Shown: positions 38,501 to 50,590, counted from the stretch's first letter. The stretch: 64,000 bases of DNA from Apostichopus japonicus (GCF_037975245.1 NC_092575.1:19239841-19303840), one strand, 5' to 3'. A program made the numbers and translations. The notes: generated by a model not told the origin, from the letters alone.

Positions 38501-40769
38501 TCTTTTTTCTTTCTTTAGTAATTGTCTTTGAGTAATTGTCACTGTTGTGGTATAAATATGATATCTGAGATTAAAAAAATGTATTACTATGCAGAGTTTG
38601 TGTAAGGATACTTTGGGCCAATTGCTATCTTCACTGCTTGCTCATTTGTTGAGATGTATAAAATATTGAAATGTAGTCTCTTTATGTGTGTAAGGGATCT
38701 TTGTACAATAATCTGTGATCTAATATACAGTTAACAGGCCTGCACAATAATGTTCGCCATTGGCGAGTAGAATTTTATCTTTGGCGAATAAAAACTTGGC
38801 GTTTTGGCGAGTGACTCGTGGGCTAGTCAAAACCCCAATATTAGCAAGCCTATCCTTACAAACATTTCACAGAATGGTGAAAGCTGTCCCTTGGCAAACT
38901 TGAAGCAAGTTTAAGTTGTATTATGTTGTATTATTGTCAATGACAAATCTCAATGGGAATTAACTGTGTAAACTGGTACGTTATCAGCATGTGCATTATG
39001 CGGGTATTTTTTGGGTATACACGGAGGATTTTCACGAACTTCACAGAGCAATCTCTCTATTTGTAAAATACAGCGAAATCATCATTCAATATCTAATATT
39101 ACCGTTTATTTCAGGGAAGGAGGTGAGCTCTCAAACTACGTAATGTGACTTTAAAGCATTCATAAACTGTTCTTATATTCATTCCTAAACAAGTTTTAAA
39201 AAGTTTGTCGAACATCAATATAATGACGGCTTGGTTATGCGCAGGCAAACCCTAAACAGACGAGTATGGTACTAACGGTTCAAGTAGACTAATTATAATA
39301 AACAAGTGGAAACCCCCACCTGAAGTACTTAAACTATAAGAACACTAAAACATTAAATTACTACAATTTACACAACTTTTTAACAAGTTGTAACAACTAT
39401 ATTCCAAGTTTCGTGCTATTGAACCATAAGGGGATGCTGCCCCCCGCCCACCGCTCCCCAGCAGGCTACAGCCCTGGCATTGGTAACAGCGCTGTACGTA
39501 CTACAGCTTGTGGTATTGTTCCTTTTCTTGTAAATTAAGACACCTCAGTGTTGTCTTCGGTGATTAGGCGGGAGCAAAGGACCCTCTGAAAATGAGCACA
39601 GGGGTAAAATGCGCAGGGTTCGAAATCAAATTAATGCCATACACACACAGAGTGTAGGCTTTGATCTGTAATGTAACCACAGAATATTTATTTTTTGAGT
39701 TTATTTTTTTTCATTTGCTCCACGTCACATATTCTTTTGTTTAAATCAGTTTGCTGTTACACTTCTCAGGGCAACTTTCCTTTGGAAAACAAATACCTAA
39801 GAGAGAGGTTTTGAAAAACAGAACACAATTTGTGGTATATTAAAGTAAAATTTGAGGATATTATGTTGAGTGATTGGTTTAAAGATGATGTTACTAAACC
39901 CTCTCAACTTGCTTCAAGTCCCATGATTATTTATACCACTCAATAATCCTAGTATACAGGCAATAGTGTACAGGCAATAGTATATACAGGCAATAGTATA
40001 CAGGCAATAGGGTTTACTTTACCCCCCCCCCCAAAAAAAATCAAGACTCCTATAGATGTTTCAACCATCAGTTCATATTTGGACATTTTGCAAATTGTTA
40101 ATGCAAGTTAAAATCAATTGTTTGAATGGAGATATTTTTCTAAGACAAACTTAAGTGTTAATTACAAACTGATCATCACTCCTCCCTCCCACCCCTCTCT
40201 TCTTCCCTCCCTCTAAACCACCCCCCCTCTCCCTGTTTTTATAGTGAAAACGTTTGAAACATGTCTTAGTTTGATCGGTAACACCCTCATTTGGTTTCGG
40301 TGCTGGTGAATGGTGACATATACGTTTAAGTGTGCCTCAAATGAGTGGAGAATTGCAACAAAGTACAGTATAATGTAACATCCTTATTTTAATTCATGCT
40401 CTTCCCCACCAGTACACTTTTAATTTTTCTATTTATTATTTTTTTTTAAATTTTCTTTCCTTTTTTTGACAGGCAATAATAATTATAGTCTATGCAGTGT
40501 GTTCTCTCCAGAAATATTCCTTGCAAAAAACGGTCCCAATACGACGTGTGTGCACGGACCCTTACGGGTCCAAAGAACTGCGCAAGGCACTCGATACTAG
40601 TGCCTTTGCGATCTACGGTCACTGGGTTAAGAAGGGAGAACGGCAAAACAGGGCGGCGCTCTTCGAAAACAAGGTCAAGGCCGAACTGAGGAGTCGTTCC
40701 AAGTCTTCGAGTATCAGCTCGACACCGAACATCACACCCAGCTCGTCATTTAACCATCTTCATATATAG
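17547..40769 (+). CDS. PHKG: Phosphorylase b kinase gamma catalytic subunit (10 coding exons)
   Basis: Coding exons: 17547-17656, 20633-20820, 23898-23952, 24109-24174, 25013-25085, 26567-26657, 27424-27547, 31547-31670, 35173-35298, 40473-40769. All introns are GT-AG and the phases give one 1254-nt frame (417 residues). An in-frame TAA at 17529 supports the start; a second Met follows directly. Seen: glycine loop LGKGLSSTV (35-43), AVK lysine K58, HRDLK (160-164), DFG (180-182), [10 protein letters not shown] (197-206), WACGVIM, and FWHRKK. Glu195 precedes LCGTP, as in known gamma subunits, where this Glu replaces an activation-loop phosphosite and makes the isolated kinase constitutively active. 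Residues from about 320 match the calmodulin-binding regulatory tail ([34 protein letters not shown]). The known role is phosphorylation of glycogen phosphorylase within the (alpha-beta-gamma-delta)4 complex. A Ser-rich tail of about 30 residues follows. I cannot say which vertebrate paralogue it is closer to. Confidence 0.96.
18511..18605. repeat. ATGATAACA-type microsatellite in PHKG intron 1
   Basis: Repeated GATAACAAT / GATAATAACAAT units of 9 and 12 bp over about 95 bp. Confidence 0.85.
22938..23446. repeat. 261-bp segmental tandem duplication in PHKG intron 2
   Basis: CCTGCACAGAGTT at 22938 recurs at 23199. The two units stay alignable to about 23446 through landmarks such as GCAGTCCATTGCATAATCTA, GTTGCATCATGTATGTG and ATATCACCTCACGTGGCTAT. 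Divergence is a scatter of substitutions and small indels. Confidence 0.9.
24219..24530. mobile_element. Miniature inverted-repeat element, hAT-like ends, in PHKG intron 4
   Basis: The left end reads CAGGGATGTGCTCA and the right end, reverse complemented, CACGGATGTGCTCA. Identical AACTCT flanks abut both ends (24213-24218 and 24531-24536). CAG-type termini recall hAT transposons, but hAT normally makes 8-bp duplications, so the superfamily is tentative. The GC-rich internal part (GTGCCGGGCGG, GCTGGGCG) has no coding capacity, so the element is non-autonomous. Confidence 0.65.
27715..29968. repeat. 63-bp minisatellite array in PHKG intron 7
   Basis: About 35 consecutive copies of a 63-bp unit containing GTGAATAGTACTAGGCTC and GAATCCATGACAGAATACTA. 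A second class of 66 bp carries the insertion form TACTACTGTAGGCTCGTATAG. Since 63 and 66 are multiples of three and one minus frame lacks stops, the array shows long minus-strand open frames (up to 341 codons) of a 21-22-residue repeat. These are by-products, not a gene. The left part favours AATGGTGTGG units; the right part is richer in ACTGGTGTGG and 66-bp units. The array lies wholly within the intron between the exons ending at 27547 and starting at 31547. Confidence 0.95.
31107..31478 (-). repeat. Dispersed repeat copy A (inverted relative to 46873-47243)
   Basis: The reverse complement matches 46873-47243 over nearly its whole length, with shared blocks such as CTTTAGCTGGACCTGAGATG and TGGCATTAGACGTTTC (one or two differences). 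It ends about 70 bp upstream of the PHKG exon at 31547 and leaves that exon's pyrimidine tract intact. Both copies can encode a short peptide with [12 protein letters not shown], which recalls the invertebrate Gypsy-type Gag pattern 'LLxLAGPE'. That resemblance is from memory and weak. Confidence 0.75.
32890..33520. repeat. Highly degenerate AT-rich tandem repeat in PHKG intron 8
   Basis: Phrases such as CAATGTTGAATA, TATCCACAATA, TTTATGTTGTTGATAACATA recur irregularly every 45-60 bp. The unit is too decayed to define exactly. Confidence 0.55.
33583..33745. repeat. Short diverged duplication in PHKG intron 8
   Basis: TTATTGTTGTTAACACATAC ... GTGGCAA.AGTGATGAATATT occurs near 33583 and again near 33681. 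Part of the accompanying CCTGTATTAGTGCTTGA occurs a third time near 33936. Confidence 0.6.
36486..38401. mobile_element. Possible TIR element or nested repeat in PHKG intron 9
   Basis: GGGCGCAACCAC at 36486-36497 is inverted at 38390-38401 with one mismatch. The outer parts (36620-36700 and 38318-38385) align in order with a continuous stretch at 25810-26010 (shared GTGCAACCTAC, AAAAGTTGCAAAA, GCACCCTCCATT, CCCTTACAC). The middle ~1.6 kb is absent from that relative and holds its own partial duplication around CATACACATTGTTGT (37130 and 37301). No coding region is seen. It may be a larger family member or an insertion into one. Confidence 0.4.
39953..40010. repeat. CAGGCAATAG short tandem repeat
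   Basis: Four copies of TATACAGGCAATAG or close variants, just before a C11-A8 homopolymer junction (40022-40040). Confidence 0.85.
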
Positions 40770-40865
40770 CCGAATCGGAGGAACTGGTCCGCTCCAGTTT
40801 GGTGCTTCTCTGTGCCGCAGCTGCTGTTGTGCTTTCGTGCAAACATTTTTTGCTAATCGTTTGAT

Positions 40866-40871
40866 AATAAA
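40866..40871 (+). terminator. Probable PHKG poly(A) signal AATAAA
   Basis: A canonical AATAAA lies 97 nt after the PHKG stop codon. The actual cleavage site is not visible from sequence alone. Confidence 0.5.
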
Positions 40872-43643
40872 ATGAGAAACGAGTCGAGAATACGGAGCAG
40901 TTGAGGGATAAAGAGCAATAGTCAGAATTCTTACTGTAAGATGAGGTCCTTTTTGCTCTACTCTCTGCACTGTTAATTTTTGGACGTACCTCATTCTAGC
41001 AATCCGTGTTTTCTTAATTTTTGTGTGGAGTCTTTCTAACCGTCTGCTGTGCAGTAAGAATTTTCCTGATCAACCTCATAAACATGTCCGGTCGTGGGTG
41101 GCTATCACCGTCAGCTTGGCCTCTTCTCAGATTTGCGGAGATTTTGTTTCGATTTCGTGACGGATCTATCTCTCGGTGACGGAGTCGGTTTTACCTTCGA
41201 GCATTGTCAAATTCACCTTTACGACGTAGATTTGGTTACTATTTGCACCGGTGTAATTATATCTCCGGCTATCGGTTTCAGTTTCATCCTCTTTTATAGC
41301 CTCATGGAGGCGATAGAGAGTGAAAACGTTTACAGACTAGTACAAGAATAACAAAATTGATGACTGATAACTCCCATTGTTAAGTAGGTCATTGTAGGTT
41401 TTAATATCATTATCCCTCTTTCATATTAATAATGACCGTGAAATTTCCAACCTTCCTGTAAAACCTTGTTAAAGCTTCATCTCAGTAATTTGGAGGTTTT
41501 GTTTGAAAGATGTTTGAGATATCATGAAGTGCAACAAGAATATTAGACTATACTTGTCTTACATCTCTGGATGTTAGACTCACAGGTTTCCATATCTTAA
41601 CATACCCTCCCCTCCCCTCCCCTTACCTCCCTTCCCCTCAAAGCTGCCTCAAAACTGTGCTTAGGCTCTTTAAGCTGGACAAATCACTCGATGAGAGTAA
41701 AGAAATTTGTATTTGGGCCCAAAAAGTTCTAAGCTTTGAAACAACTCCTGTTTCAGAACAGTGGTTGTCGTACAATATTGGTGTTACTGTAGACACTTTT
41801 AATATGACCGAACATTAATCTGGCCTCTCGTGCCCCCCCTCCCCCCCTCCTCCATCCCTCCTCCACTTCCTTATCCTCTAGCTAAGACATGTGTCAAGGT
41901 CCCTGGATACTATTGCAAGAAATGCATTATGCTTAGCAATAGCATCTGTTTGACACAACAGCATTACTTTGTGAACAACTAAAACCAAATAGATTAATGT
42001 CAATGAATACAAGATGAGATATTACTATTAAAACCTCATTCATGTGATGAAGTTACAATTAATTGCATTGGATTATTTACTCAATATGTTTAGTCTAAGA
42101 TTAGCAAAAACAGTGTTGTTGAGTTAACATGTACGACACAATTGATATTAATTGTTGTTCTATGATTTTAGTAGCACTTTAAAAGCCAAGTGAAATATAT
42201 CTGACTTTGAACTCAGACCTTTGATCTTTGAGAACCTTAAATGAATGTTTGCTCTAGGAATAGCAGGGAAGATAACTTTTAGATACTTCGGAATGTATTT
42301 GTTGAGAAAATATCAGTGCAGTTGACCTTCCAATCCAAGTCTAGTCATTCTCATTTGTGAATTGAGTCAAGTCAAGTCTTTCTCAGTTTTGAATTAAGTC
42401 AAGTCAGGTTGTTTAATGTTGAGACTTTGTCCCAGAAGGGGGGGGGGAGGGGTATAAGGACCCCTGTCCCTCTTTTTATTTTGCTAGTGGCAGAGGGTTC
42501 AATAATCATTTTGGAGCCTCGGGCACCCAATATATTGCCAGTCCGCCCCTTCGCAACATATTTACTAATTCATATCAATACATAAAGGCACAAAGAATAT
42601 CATTTGAAGTGGTGTGACCTATGTGATTGCTTACTAGAGTAATAGTTGTGGCAGAAAGTTAGCAAACAGTGACAGCTGAAATCGAGAACGGAACCTAAAT
42701 TGTAGAAGTGTGGTGTAATGGAGTTATCAATGCAAAAAAAACAAAAAAGAACGAAAGTCATCTTCAAGGAAATATTTGCATATGAAACCACACTGTAATG
42801 TGTAATAAGGTGTCAGCCATCACCTTGCAATGGTATTCTATAATAGTATCGATAAACTTCATTATTTACCATTGACCTTGGGGTCTACTATTTTGGGATC
42901 TGATTCTATTCAGGGTTTAGCATTGTGTCCATTTGGTAAGTTAAATCTGTCGTTATTTGGGCTTGTTGACTTTTTCTGCCCGTTTTGGGATTGTTGTTCA
43001 GTGAACTATGTCAGGGGTTGGTCCCTTCCAGGACTGTCTGTAACTTTGACAAAGCAGTTGTGTTGACATTGTTATAAAGCATTTTGTTTGAGGTTGCACC
43101 TTTTTTGGTAAAATGCATTCTCGCAAGCCTAATGTAGTATAGTAGCTGAGGTATTTGTGCACTTTTCTAACTGTGCAGGTTTTGTACTTCCTTCTAAGTT
43201 ATGTTATGTTAACAGACAGTGTTCAAGCAACTACAACTACAGTTCTGATTGGAGATATTTAGCATATCTTATTGTCAAAGTTATGAGCACCATTTTAGTC
43301 CCTATAGATGTAAACCAAATAAATGTTGGCTTTTTTGCTTTTGTTTTCTTTCAACGTAATTCCTCCCTTGTAAAGAGAATATTTACGAGAACGGGGCCCA
43401 GTAAAGGAAGAGATAACAGTTAAGATGTGTTACTTTATTACGGTTCTGCTCAATACAGAGAAAGCAATGGTCAAAAGTTTGAAGTGATTCCTGACAGTTT
43501 CCATTAAACTGGAACAATTGAGCACAACTAGATATATCAAACGGAATTATCAACTATAAAATGATTGAGTCACAAAGAATTATGTTTCAGAGATAGCAAT
43601 AATGGTCAGGATGTCCTGTGTCAAACTCGAGAGTGAAAGTTAA
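40872..43643. other. Intergenic DNA without a recognised gene
   Basis: No exon-like sequence with a recognisable motif. Pyrimidine-rich tracts occur near 41608-41640 and 41836-41870, and a G-run near 42437-42452. Confidence 0.45.
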
Positions 43644-43901
43644 CCCACCAAACACAAAACGTTGTCATAACATTTTTAAAAGAGCCTCTAAAATATGTTT
43701 TTATAACGTCAAATGTGGTGTTATAAAAACGTCGGCATAACGTTTTCATGATATATTAATGTTTTAACGAAAACATGTTTTGAAATAATAGCCTGAAAAC
43801 GTTTTCGGGACATATTTATTACACCACAAATAACGTTATCAAAACATAAGACGAAAGAAAGGATTTAATAACGTTTTAAAAACGTTTTTGTGTTTGCTGG
43901 G
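43644..43901. mobile_element. Palindromic miniature element with CCCASCAAACACAAAACGTT termini
   Basis: The left end CCCACCAAACACAAAACGTT and the inverted right end CCCAGCAAACACAAAAACGTT match except for one substitution and one extra A. The interior is a series of ATAACGTTTT / AAAACGTTAT palindromes without coding capacity. At 258 bp it fits a MITE. No clean target duplication was visible, so the exact ends are approximate. Confidence 0.75.
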
Positions 43902-46872
43902 ATGTAACACAGTGATATAGATTCTCGATTGAACTATTGAACTTTTTACTATTTAGACTATTTAGATTATTTAGACTTAACTCGATTGCAAAACAATCCA
44001 AGCAAATAGTAAAAAAACATGTTAAAAAAACAACCGAAATCAATTAAAGCAAATAGAGCCCAGTCTACTTACACACCCTCTCCTTAAAAGAAAAGCTCCC
44101 CCCCCCCCAAAAAAAAATAAGGTCTAAAATGAAGATAAAGCATTTTCATAATATATTTAAACCACTTGTTTTACCCCTTTTCAAAAAGTAAGTACTCCAC
44201 CAAACTTTGTCTCTCCCCCCCCCTTTCCACCATATGTCTCATTGAATACTTACTTGGTGCCATATGTTTGGACAACCATGTTTACTCCATATTTATGTTT
44301 CTTGTGTCTTGTTTTTTTATTTATTTATCGATTGAGTGTTTTGTTTTTGCATTGTAGCATCGCATACCATGTATTGATGAGCCAAAGATCTTGTGTAAAT
44401 ATATATTCATTTTAATACAATACTGCAACAATGTCAAATGGTACGTTTCACTCCTTTCAAAACTCTTAGTTTTCCCTCTTAAAGCAAATATCAAAGCTTA
44501 GCCTAGACTTCACCTATAACAGCCATTAATATAAGAAATCTGCTGAATTTTTAAGTTTTGATAACAAAAGTATGGCTAAATTTAACTATTAAAGGTACCC
44601 TGTTTTTTAGGTCTTTAAAAGCAAATACTTGATGGCAGTGGGTTTGAAATATTACACCAGTTTTATAACCTGAATGAACATAGTGAGGGAGGGGTGGGGG
44701 GGAGGGTGTCAAAGGTTGGGGTAGAGGGAGAATTACTGGGACAGTTCACTGTGATGTTTGCCCCAGTTCAGCCTTTGAATCAGTATCCCTCATATATATG
44801 CTGGTGAACCAAAGTTCTTCTTCCAAACTTTCAGAATCCTTCTTCTACTGCCAACTTTTGACTGATTTAAATTCCACTAATCCGTGTTTTTTTTTGTGGG
44901 ATTTTGACCTTCAACTTGGTCATTTATTTAAGTACTGTCGGTAGGAAACAAAGGTTATACTCAAATGGCACACTAAAGAAATGGATGCTTTGATGACATT
45001 GTTATTCAGGATGTTGATGCATTATAGGATATCGCTACATTCTTCATGTATTAAGTTGAAGGGGAACATGACGGGTGGGGGCATTGGGGGTAAGGGGATG
45101 CGGGGTAGGGGGAGTTTCAGCTGTCGAGAGTTTCAGCTGCTGATAGTTTCATTCCTTAAGGACGCCCGAGCACGTCTTGATCTTGATTTGCTGCAGATGG
45201 TGCAGGTGTATATGGGGATAAAAGTATTCTATTTAAAGCTTTCAAGATGAAACTATCCAAAGTCCATGATTATATTCCTGTTCGAGTGCTAGATAATCCC
45301 AGATAAACAACTGTTTACTTGGTGTTCAGCAAGACTAAAACAAATACAGAAATGATTTACAGTAAATAAGATTTAATATAGGAAAGTTAAAGGCAGAGAA
45401 CTTTGAATGGAGGTTAAAGTGCCTATACCTGTATGATTAGGACAGGCTCAGTGTAGCATGTGCAGCTCATCTGACAATGTCTGAAGGTTATTGTTTGTTG
45501 CGGGTTTTTTTCAGAGAGGCTAACACAATAATTTGCTTGATGTGCTATGCTAAATCTGTTGAAGTAGCTGCAAGGGTTTTTTTTTTTTAATTAACAGTTT
45601 TGAATGCCAAATTGCCTGGTCTTCATAACTTTTTGAAAATCTGTGTCGTCATCAATTACAACAATGTAATATTAATGTTTGTTAAAGGAGACTACATTGT
45701 GGCACAAACAAAGAGCTAGATATTCAATGCTAGATACGCTCAAACTGCTACAAGAGTTCAAAACAAAGAAGAGACTTAGAGACAAGTTGTAACAGTTTTT
45801 TTTTTAAATGTCTAAATTGCTTGGTAATTCATAATTTTAGGAAAACCTCCCTGGTCATAATTTACATCAGTATTTTACACGGTGACAAAATTTGAGCAAA
45901 GCCCAGTCTTCACAGGATGTTTGATAATACCGGGCAAATCATGTTTCTGTTTGCTTCATCCTGTAAAATATACATTTTTTTGGTCTTCTTAAAGTCTTCC
46001 TTCCTTTGATTTGTAACTTGCTTATTATCCTCTTTTCCTGCTGTCAGCTACATCAGTATTACAAGATCTGTCCATTTATCTTCAAAGTTTGTACTACCTA
46101 TTTATAGAAATATGATAGAACGGTCATCATATACAAGATCAAAATAAAATAAAACTGTTAGCAAACTGCTTATCCACTAGAGAGCCTGTGTAAGAGAATG
46201 TGTGAAAGTAAGTTGGCCTGACTTTTCATACGTCATATACAAGATAATACTAAACAATAGCTGAGCAGAACCAGACAATTACGTGCCATGTGTTACGTAA
46301 TAAATTGAAGATTTTTCTTTCGTGGTTATAATGTTCCTCCTGTCAGCATAATTTTAAGACTGGACTGCATAGACTAAGATGATGGGAAATTGGAGACCAA
46401 GGAAGAAGAAGAAGAGGAGGATTTGGTTGACTGAAGTCAATTGTTTAACAAATTTCTGCTGCTTTAAATCTTAAAAATTAGCCACGTCCTCATCGCATGT
46501 TGTATTGTCAAGATACAACTTTTTAATATTTTTTTTTTTTTAATTTTTATGAATGGATCTGAAAAATAGCTGAGTTAGTGATACTATAGAATGGCAATGA
46601 TTGCCCTTTCTTTATGATTCACTAATCAGTGATTCACTGAGGAAAAATAAGTATTCTTATAAACAAAAGCTGCACGTTGAGAGACATTCAAAATGCAGAG
46701 AACATGCATTGACAATTATTAACGGTTGGTTTGATTGAACGCCGGAGTTGCTTTTCAAATGATGTGGAAGAGATAAATCTATCAATTTGATTGACTTTCA
46801 CATATATATCACATATTAATATCAAACATAATTTGTAATCAACGTCGTACCACCGTTGCTGCTTCACTGATT
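43902..46872. other. Intergenic DNA without a recognised gene
   Basis: Low-complexity tracts (C11-A9 near 44098-44117, G-rich near 44690-44710 and 45063-45112) and AT-rich sequence. No supported coding region. Confidence 0.4.
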
Positions 46873-47243
46873 GTTTAAAGGCATTGAAGCCTCGCCCAAA
46901 ACTGTGTGTCGCGCTCTGAAAAAGTTATCTTTCCGTTGCTTGCAAGTGAAGTTTTCTGCTTGTCGCTACAAAATGCAGACAGTAAAGAAACGTGAAACCT
47001 TGTTATCTTTAGCTGGACCTGAGATGTCCATCGCTGCTATGTACACTGTGTTGTCAGTATTGACCGCAGCTGTATGTACTGACTGTACACTAGTGTCTAA
47101 TTGCCGAAGGTAGCAAGCTGTGTGTATATTTTCTGGGATCAATGGTGGTGTCTAACACTTCTGTTACACCTCATTCGAAACTAGGTCAGATTACTGGCAT
47201 TAGACGTTTCTTTTTGCGCGAGTCTTCACACCCTTTAATGCAT
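46873..47243 (+). repeat. Dispersed repeat copy B
   Basis: This is the plus-strand partner of 31107-31478. An open frame at 46871-47113 encodes the [12 protein letters not shown] peptide. It has no recognised domain beyond that and is probably transposon-derived. Copy A carries several differences and cannot encode the same peptide downstream of this motif. Confidence 0.75.
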
Positions 47244-47615
47244 TGGTTAAGAGAGGTGGGATGACCTTTAATATGGCAATACTATGGCAGTACATGCCAG
47301 CCTTTCTGCACAAAATGACGTATTCGTTGCAAACAATTGTTTAAGATTCCTTCCTGTGATTATTTTTTTTCTGGGTGTAAATGATCTGTATCTATGATCT
47401 CAACTTTGAGCTGTTCTGCGTAGAGTGTTTGGTTAGGATGTAGGAAGGAAAGGTTAACGGGAAATATTAGAAAACAGCTCGTAAACAGGATTCCCATCGA
47501 CCCACAAGTTGAATCAATTGATGTCATCTTACTTGGTAGATAGATGCCTGGCCATGATTGAAATTGGTAGAGGTCAATAGGTGTCAACGTTTGAGTACAG
47601 GTCTTTTAAAAATAA

Positions 47616-47712
47616 TGTATATATATTATATATATTATTATATATATATTATTATATATATATATATATATATATTATATTATATATGTTATATTATATA
47701 TATATTATATAA
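47616..47712. repeat. AT microsatellite
   Basis: TATATATTAT-rich simple repeat of nearly 100 bp. Confidence 0.9.
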
Positions 47713-48389
47713 TTTATTGAAGCTACAATAAATCTGTCGATTCTCCAATGGCATGATTTTCTTTTTGGGTGAACATAGTTGGGTCAAATTCAGTTCAGTT
47801 TATTTGAAAGTGGCTCTATAAGTCTTTCACAGAACTGTACAATGAACCAGGAAAGACATCGTAACCACCAGGGTTTTGGTTTCTGGTTATTTCTGGATAT
47901 TCTGGTTATTCTGATCATTCATTGATTTCTAAAATGAAAGTAGGTGGTATTTTAAGGGATGACTCATGCATATGTAACTATTATAGGCAGATCTTGTCAC
48001 TGCTAACTTCCTGCAAGACACCTTTCTGTATGTGGTGATAACAACTACCTTCTGATCCGCAACAATGGCACTTGTCAGCATTTGTCGGCCAACTTTACAC
48101 CAGCCTGTCAAATACAATACTGTCTGTATTATTGTTCCTGCAAAGGTCCTACCAATTTCTTGAAAATTTGCCAGAATTATGAATGTGAAGTCTGACTCAG
48201 GAACAGTGAAAGCATAGGCATGGATGGTTCGTAATTTTGTAATTGAAAACGATGCGCATTTGATTTAATTTGAGGGACACCAATAGTTTTCTGACCTGAA
48301 TTTAGCAGTTGATTAGTCACTTATGACACATTGTCATAAGTTTGAAGTACAAATATCCCCTTGTTGGAATAAGAGGTACTATGCACTAT

Positions 48390-48831
48390 CCACTTATATG
48401 TGAGTACTACACTGTACTACACTTATGTGTGAGTACTACACTGTACTACACGAATGTGTGAGTACTACACTGTACTACACTAATGTGTGATTACTAGACT
48501 GTACTACACTAACATGTGACTACTAAACTGTACTACACTAATGTGTGAATACTACACTGTACTACACTAATGTGTGAGTACTACACTGTACTACACTAAT
48601 GTGTGAGTACTACACTGTACTACACTAATGTGTGAGTACTACACTGTACTACACTAATGTGTGAGTACTACACTGTACTACACTCATGTGTGAGTACTAC
48701 ACTGTACTACACTAATGAGTGAGTACTACACTAATGTGTGAGTACTACACTGTACTACACTAATATGTGAGTACTACAATGTACTACACTAATGTGTGAG
48801 TACTACACTGTACTACACTAATGTGTGAGTT
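48390..48831. repeat. 29-bp tandem satellite
   Basis: About 15 copies of a 29-bp unit containing TAATGTGTGAGTACTACACT and GTACTACAC. Central copies are nearly identical, the left-hand copies vary (CGAATGTGTG, TGATTACTAGACTG), and one unit near 48715-48740 is shortened. Confidence 0.92.
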
Positions 48832-50087
48832 CTAATAGATGAAGCAGGCCATTATTCCCCATCCCCATTGCTCCCCAGCCACCGAAAAAATCTCACAAAA
48901 TAATGAATACTATGCAAAGGGATATTTTAAACCTTTGAAACATTCTTTCGAGTTTTGTTATAAAATGTTGGAACTGTGTGACCATTGTTTTTTTTTGTTT
49001 TTTCGTCACTGTAAAGTCCCTTTAATATTGGGAAAGTTATAGCATTAAGCAATGTTTACTGGTTCAACCCATCCCATTCTTGCTCAACTTTTTGAAGTTT
49101 CCTTGTGACAGATCCCACCTCATTTTCTAAACTTTACCCGGACTGATCCTGTTACACTTCCTTGTTTACATTTTTTTATTATTGATGATATCATTGTTTG
49201 GTCAAAGACAATATATCTGGTCGAATATTTCCTGCCTAAGCTATGGAAAACTTTTTCTTATTTATTTTGACAACATACTTGCATGATTTGCAGTGTTTTG
49301 AAGGTGTTAGGAATTCTGCCTTTGTACACTGCACTTACGGTTGGCCAATGAGTCCCTTTTCTGATTCAACTTTCCAATTTTCCGAGTGGGTTGACTGCAG
49401 GGATACATCCATGTTGAGAGCAGGTATACATACGTACTGCTTCACAATGTTTTAAATCCTCCATATGTAGTAGTAGTAATAATAATGATATTAAATATTA
49501 CATGTTTCTGTGTGTGATGTATCAAAATATCAGTGTGACACATTTGAAGTTTTTATTTATTATTATTATAATTTTTTTTTATATAATTTTTATTTGTACT
49601 ATACAGAGTTACTCTTGTTCAGCTGATAAAGGAATCACAAAAATTCCAAACTTGATATGAATTTGTTCATTGTCTCTCATTTTCTTTGAAGTTATTGTAT
49701 GAGCAAAGTCCAATACGAATTCATACTAATATACCACAGGGCCAAGTTATGATTATAATTATTGCTGTCACGTCACTCCACTGATTCCCCCTCCTGACCC
49801 CTCCCCCTCCCCATGGGGAGACACGTGGGTGGGAAGGATGGATGATGGTAGAGTTGTTTTAGAACAATAATTCCACTCATGGTGTTCAACAAGAATTAAT
49901 AACAAGACATCTAACTACGATGGGTGCACAGCGAAAAAATCATTTATAAGCCCATGGGAATTAATGATTTACTTCATTTTACATTGCCAAAATGATCCAT
50001 TATATTAAAATTCCCTCCTTATTTCTCTCGTCACCTTGCCATTCCTTTTTTGTTATTATTTCTGTATCTATTTGATCCACTCATGGT

Positions 50088-50590
50088 AGGGGGGTGGGCT
50101 GTGACAGTTTTGGGGCACCCCTCCCCCGGCCTCCGTATGATACGCCCATGCCCGCCCCCGGTGTCCCAGTTTCATGCACAAATCTCCCGGTTTCATCAAA
50201 TGCGTGATTCTCTGGTACCCTTTGAATGTACTCCCAAAATAATTCCCAAATTGCGGAACTAGTAGTTTAGTGTGTAGTAGACTAAAATAGTACATTACTA
50301 CAATGTCAACGCTACTGTTAGCAATACTGCAATAATGTACCGTATGACAAGCACTTTTCATAGCGAGATGTACAATATTGTTATAGTCGCTGCTGATATC
50401 ACGATACAAACGTTATTGCACCTAGCACCCTGTTCTATAAGTTATACATTGCTATTAAACTTTCGTTTGCAAAATGATTAACTCCCTATTTTCCCATGAA
50501 ATCTCCCGATGTTTTCGGCATAATAAAAAAAAAACCTGTTAAATCTCCCTGTTTTCGTGACAAACAGGTTGACAGGTCTGTTTGAAGATT
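50088..50590. repeat. Dispersed repeat family R, uninterrupted copy
   Basis: Starting GCTGTGACAGTTTTGGGGC, this ~500-bp stretch matches 58283-58650 and then 63842-64000. Internal landmarks are AAATCTCCCGGTTTCATC, CTCTGGTACCCTTTGAATGT, CTAGCACCCTGTTCTATAA and ACAAACAGGTTGACAGGTCT. AACCTGTT near 50536 pairs with AACAGGTT near 50563, suggesting a terminal hairpin. It has no coding capacity and its transposon class is unknown. Confidence 0.85.

Noticed and set aside
41094-41351. 85-codon plus-strand frame downstream of PHKG
   Set aside because: Lies just past the PHKG poly(A) signal, has no domain, and begins at a non-ATG codon in practice.
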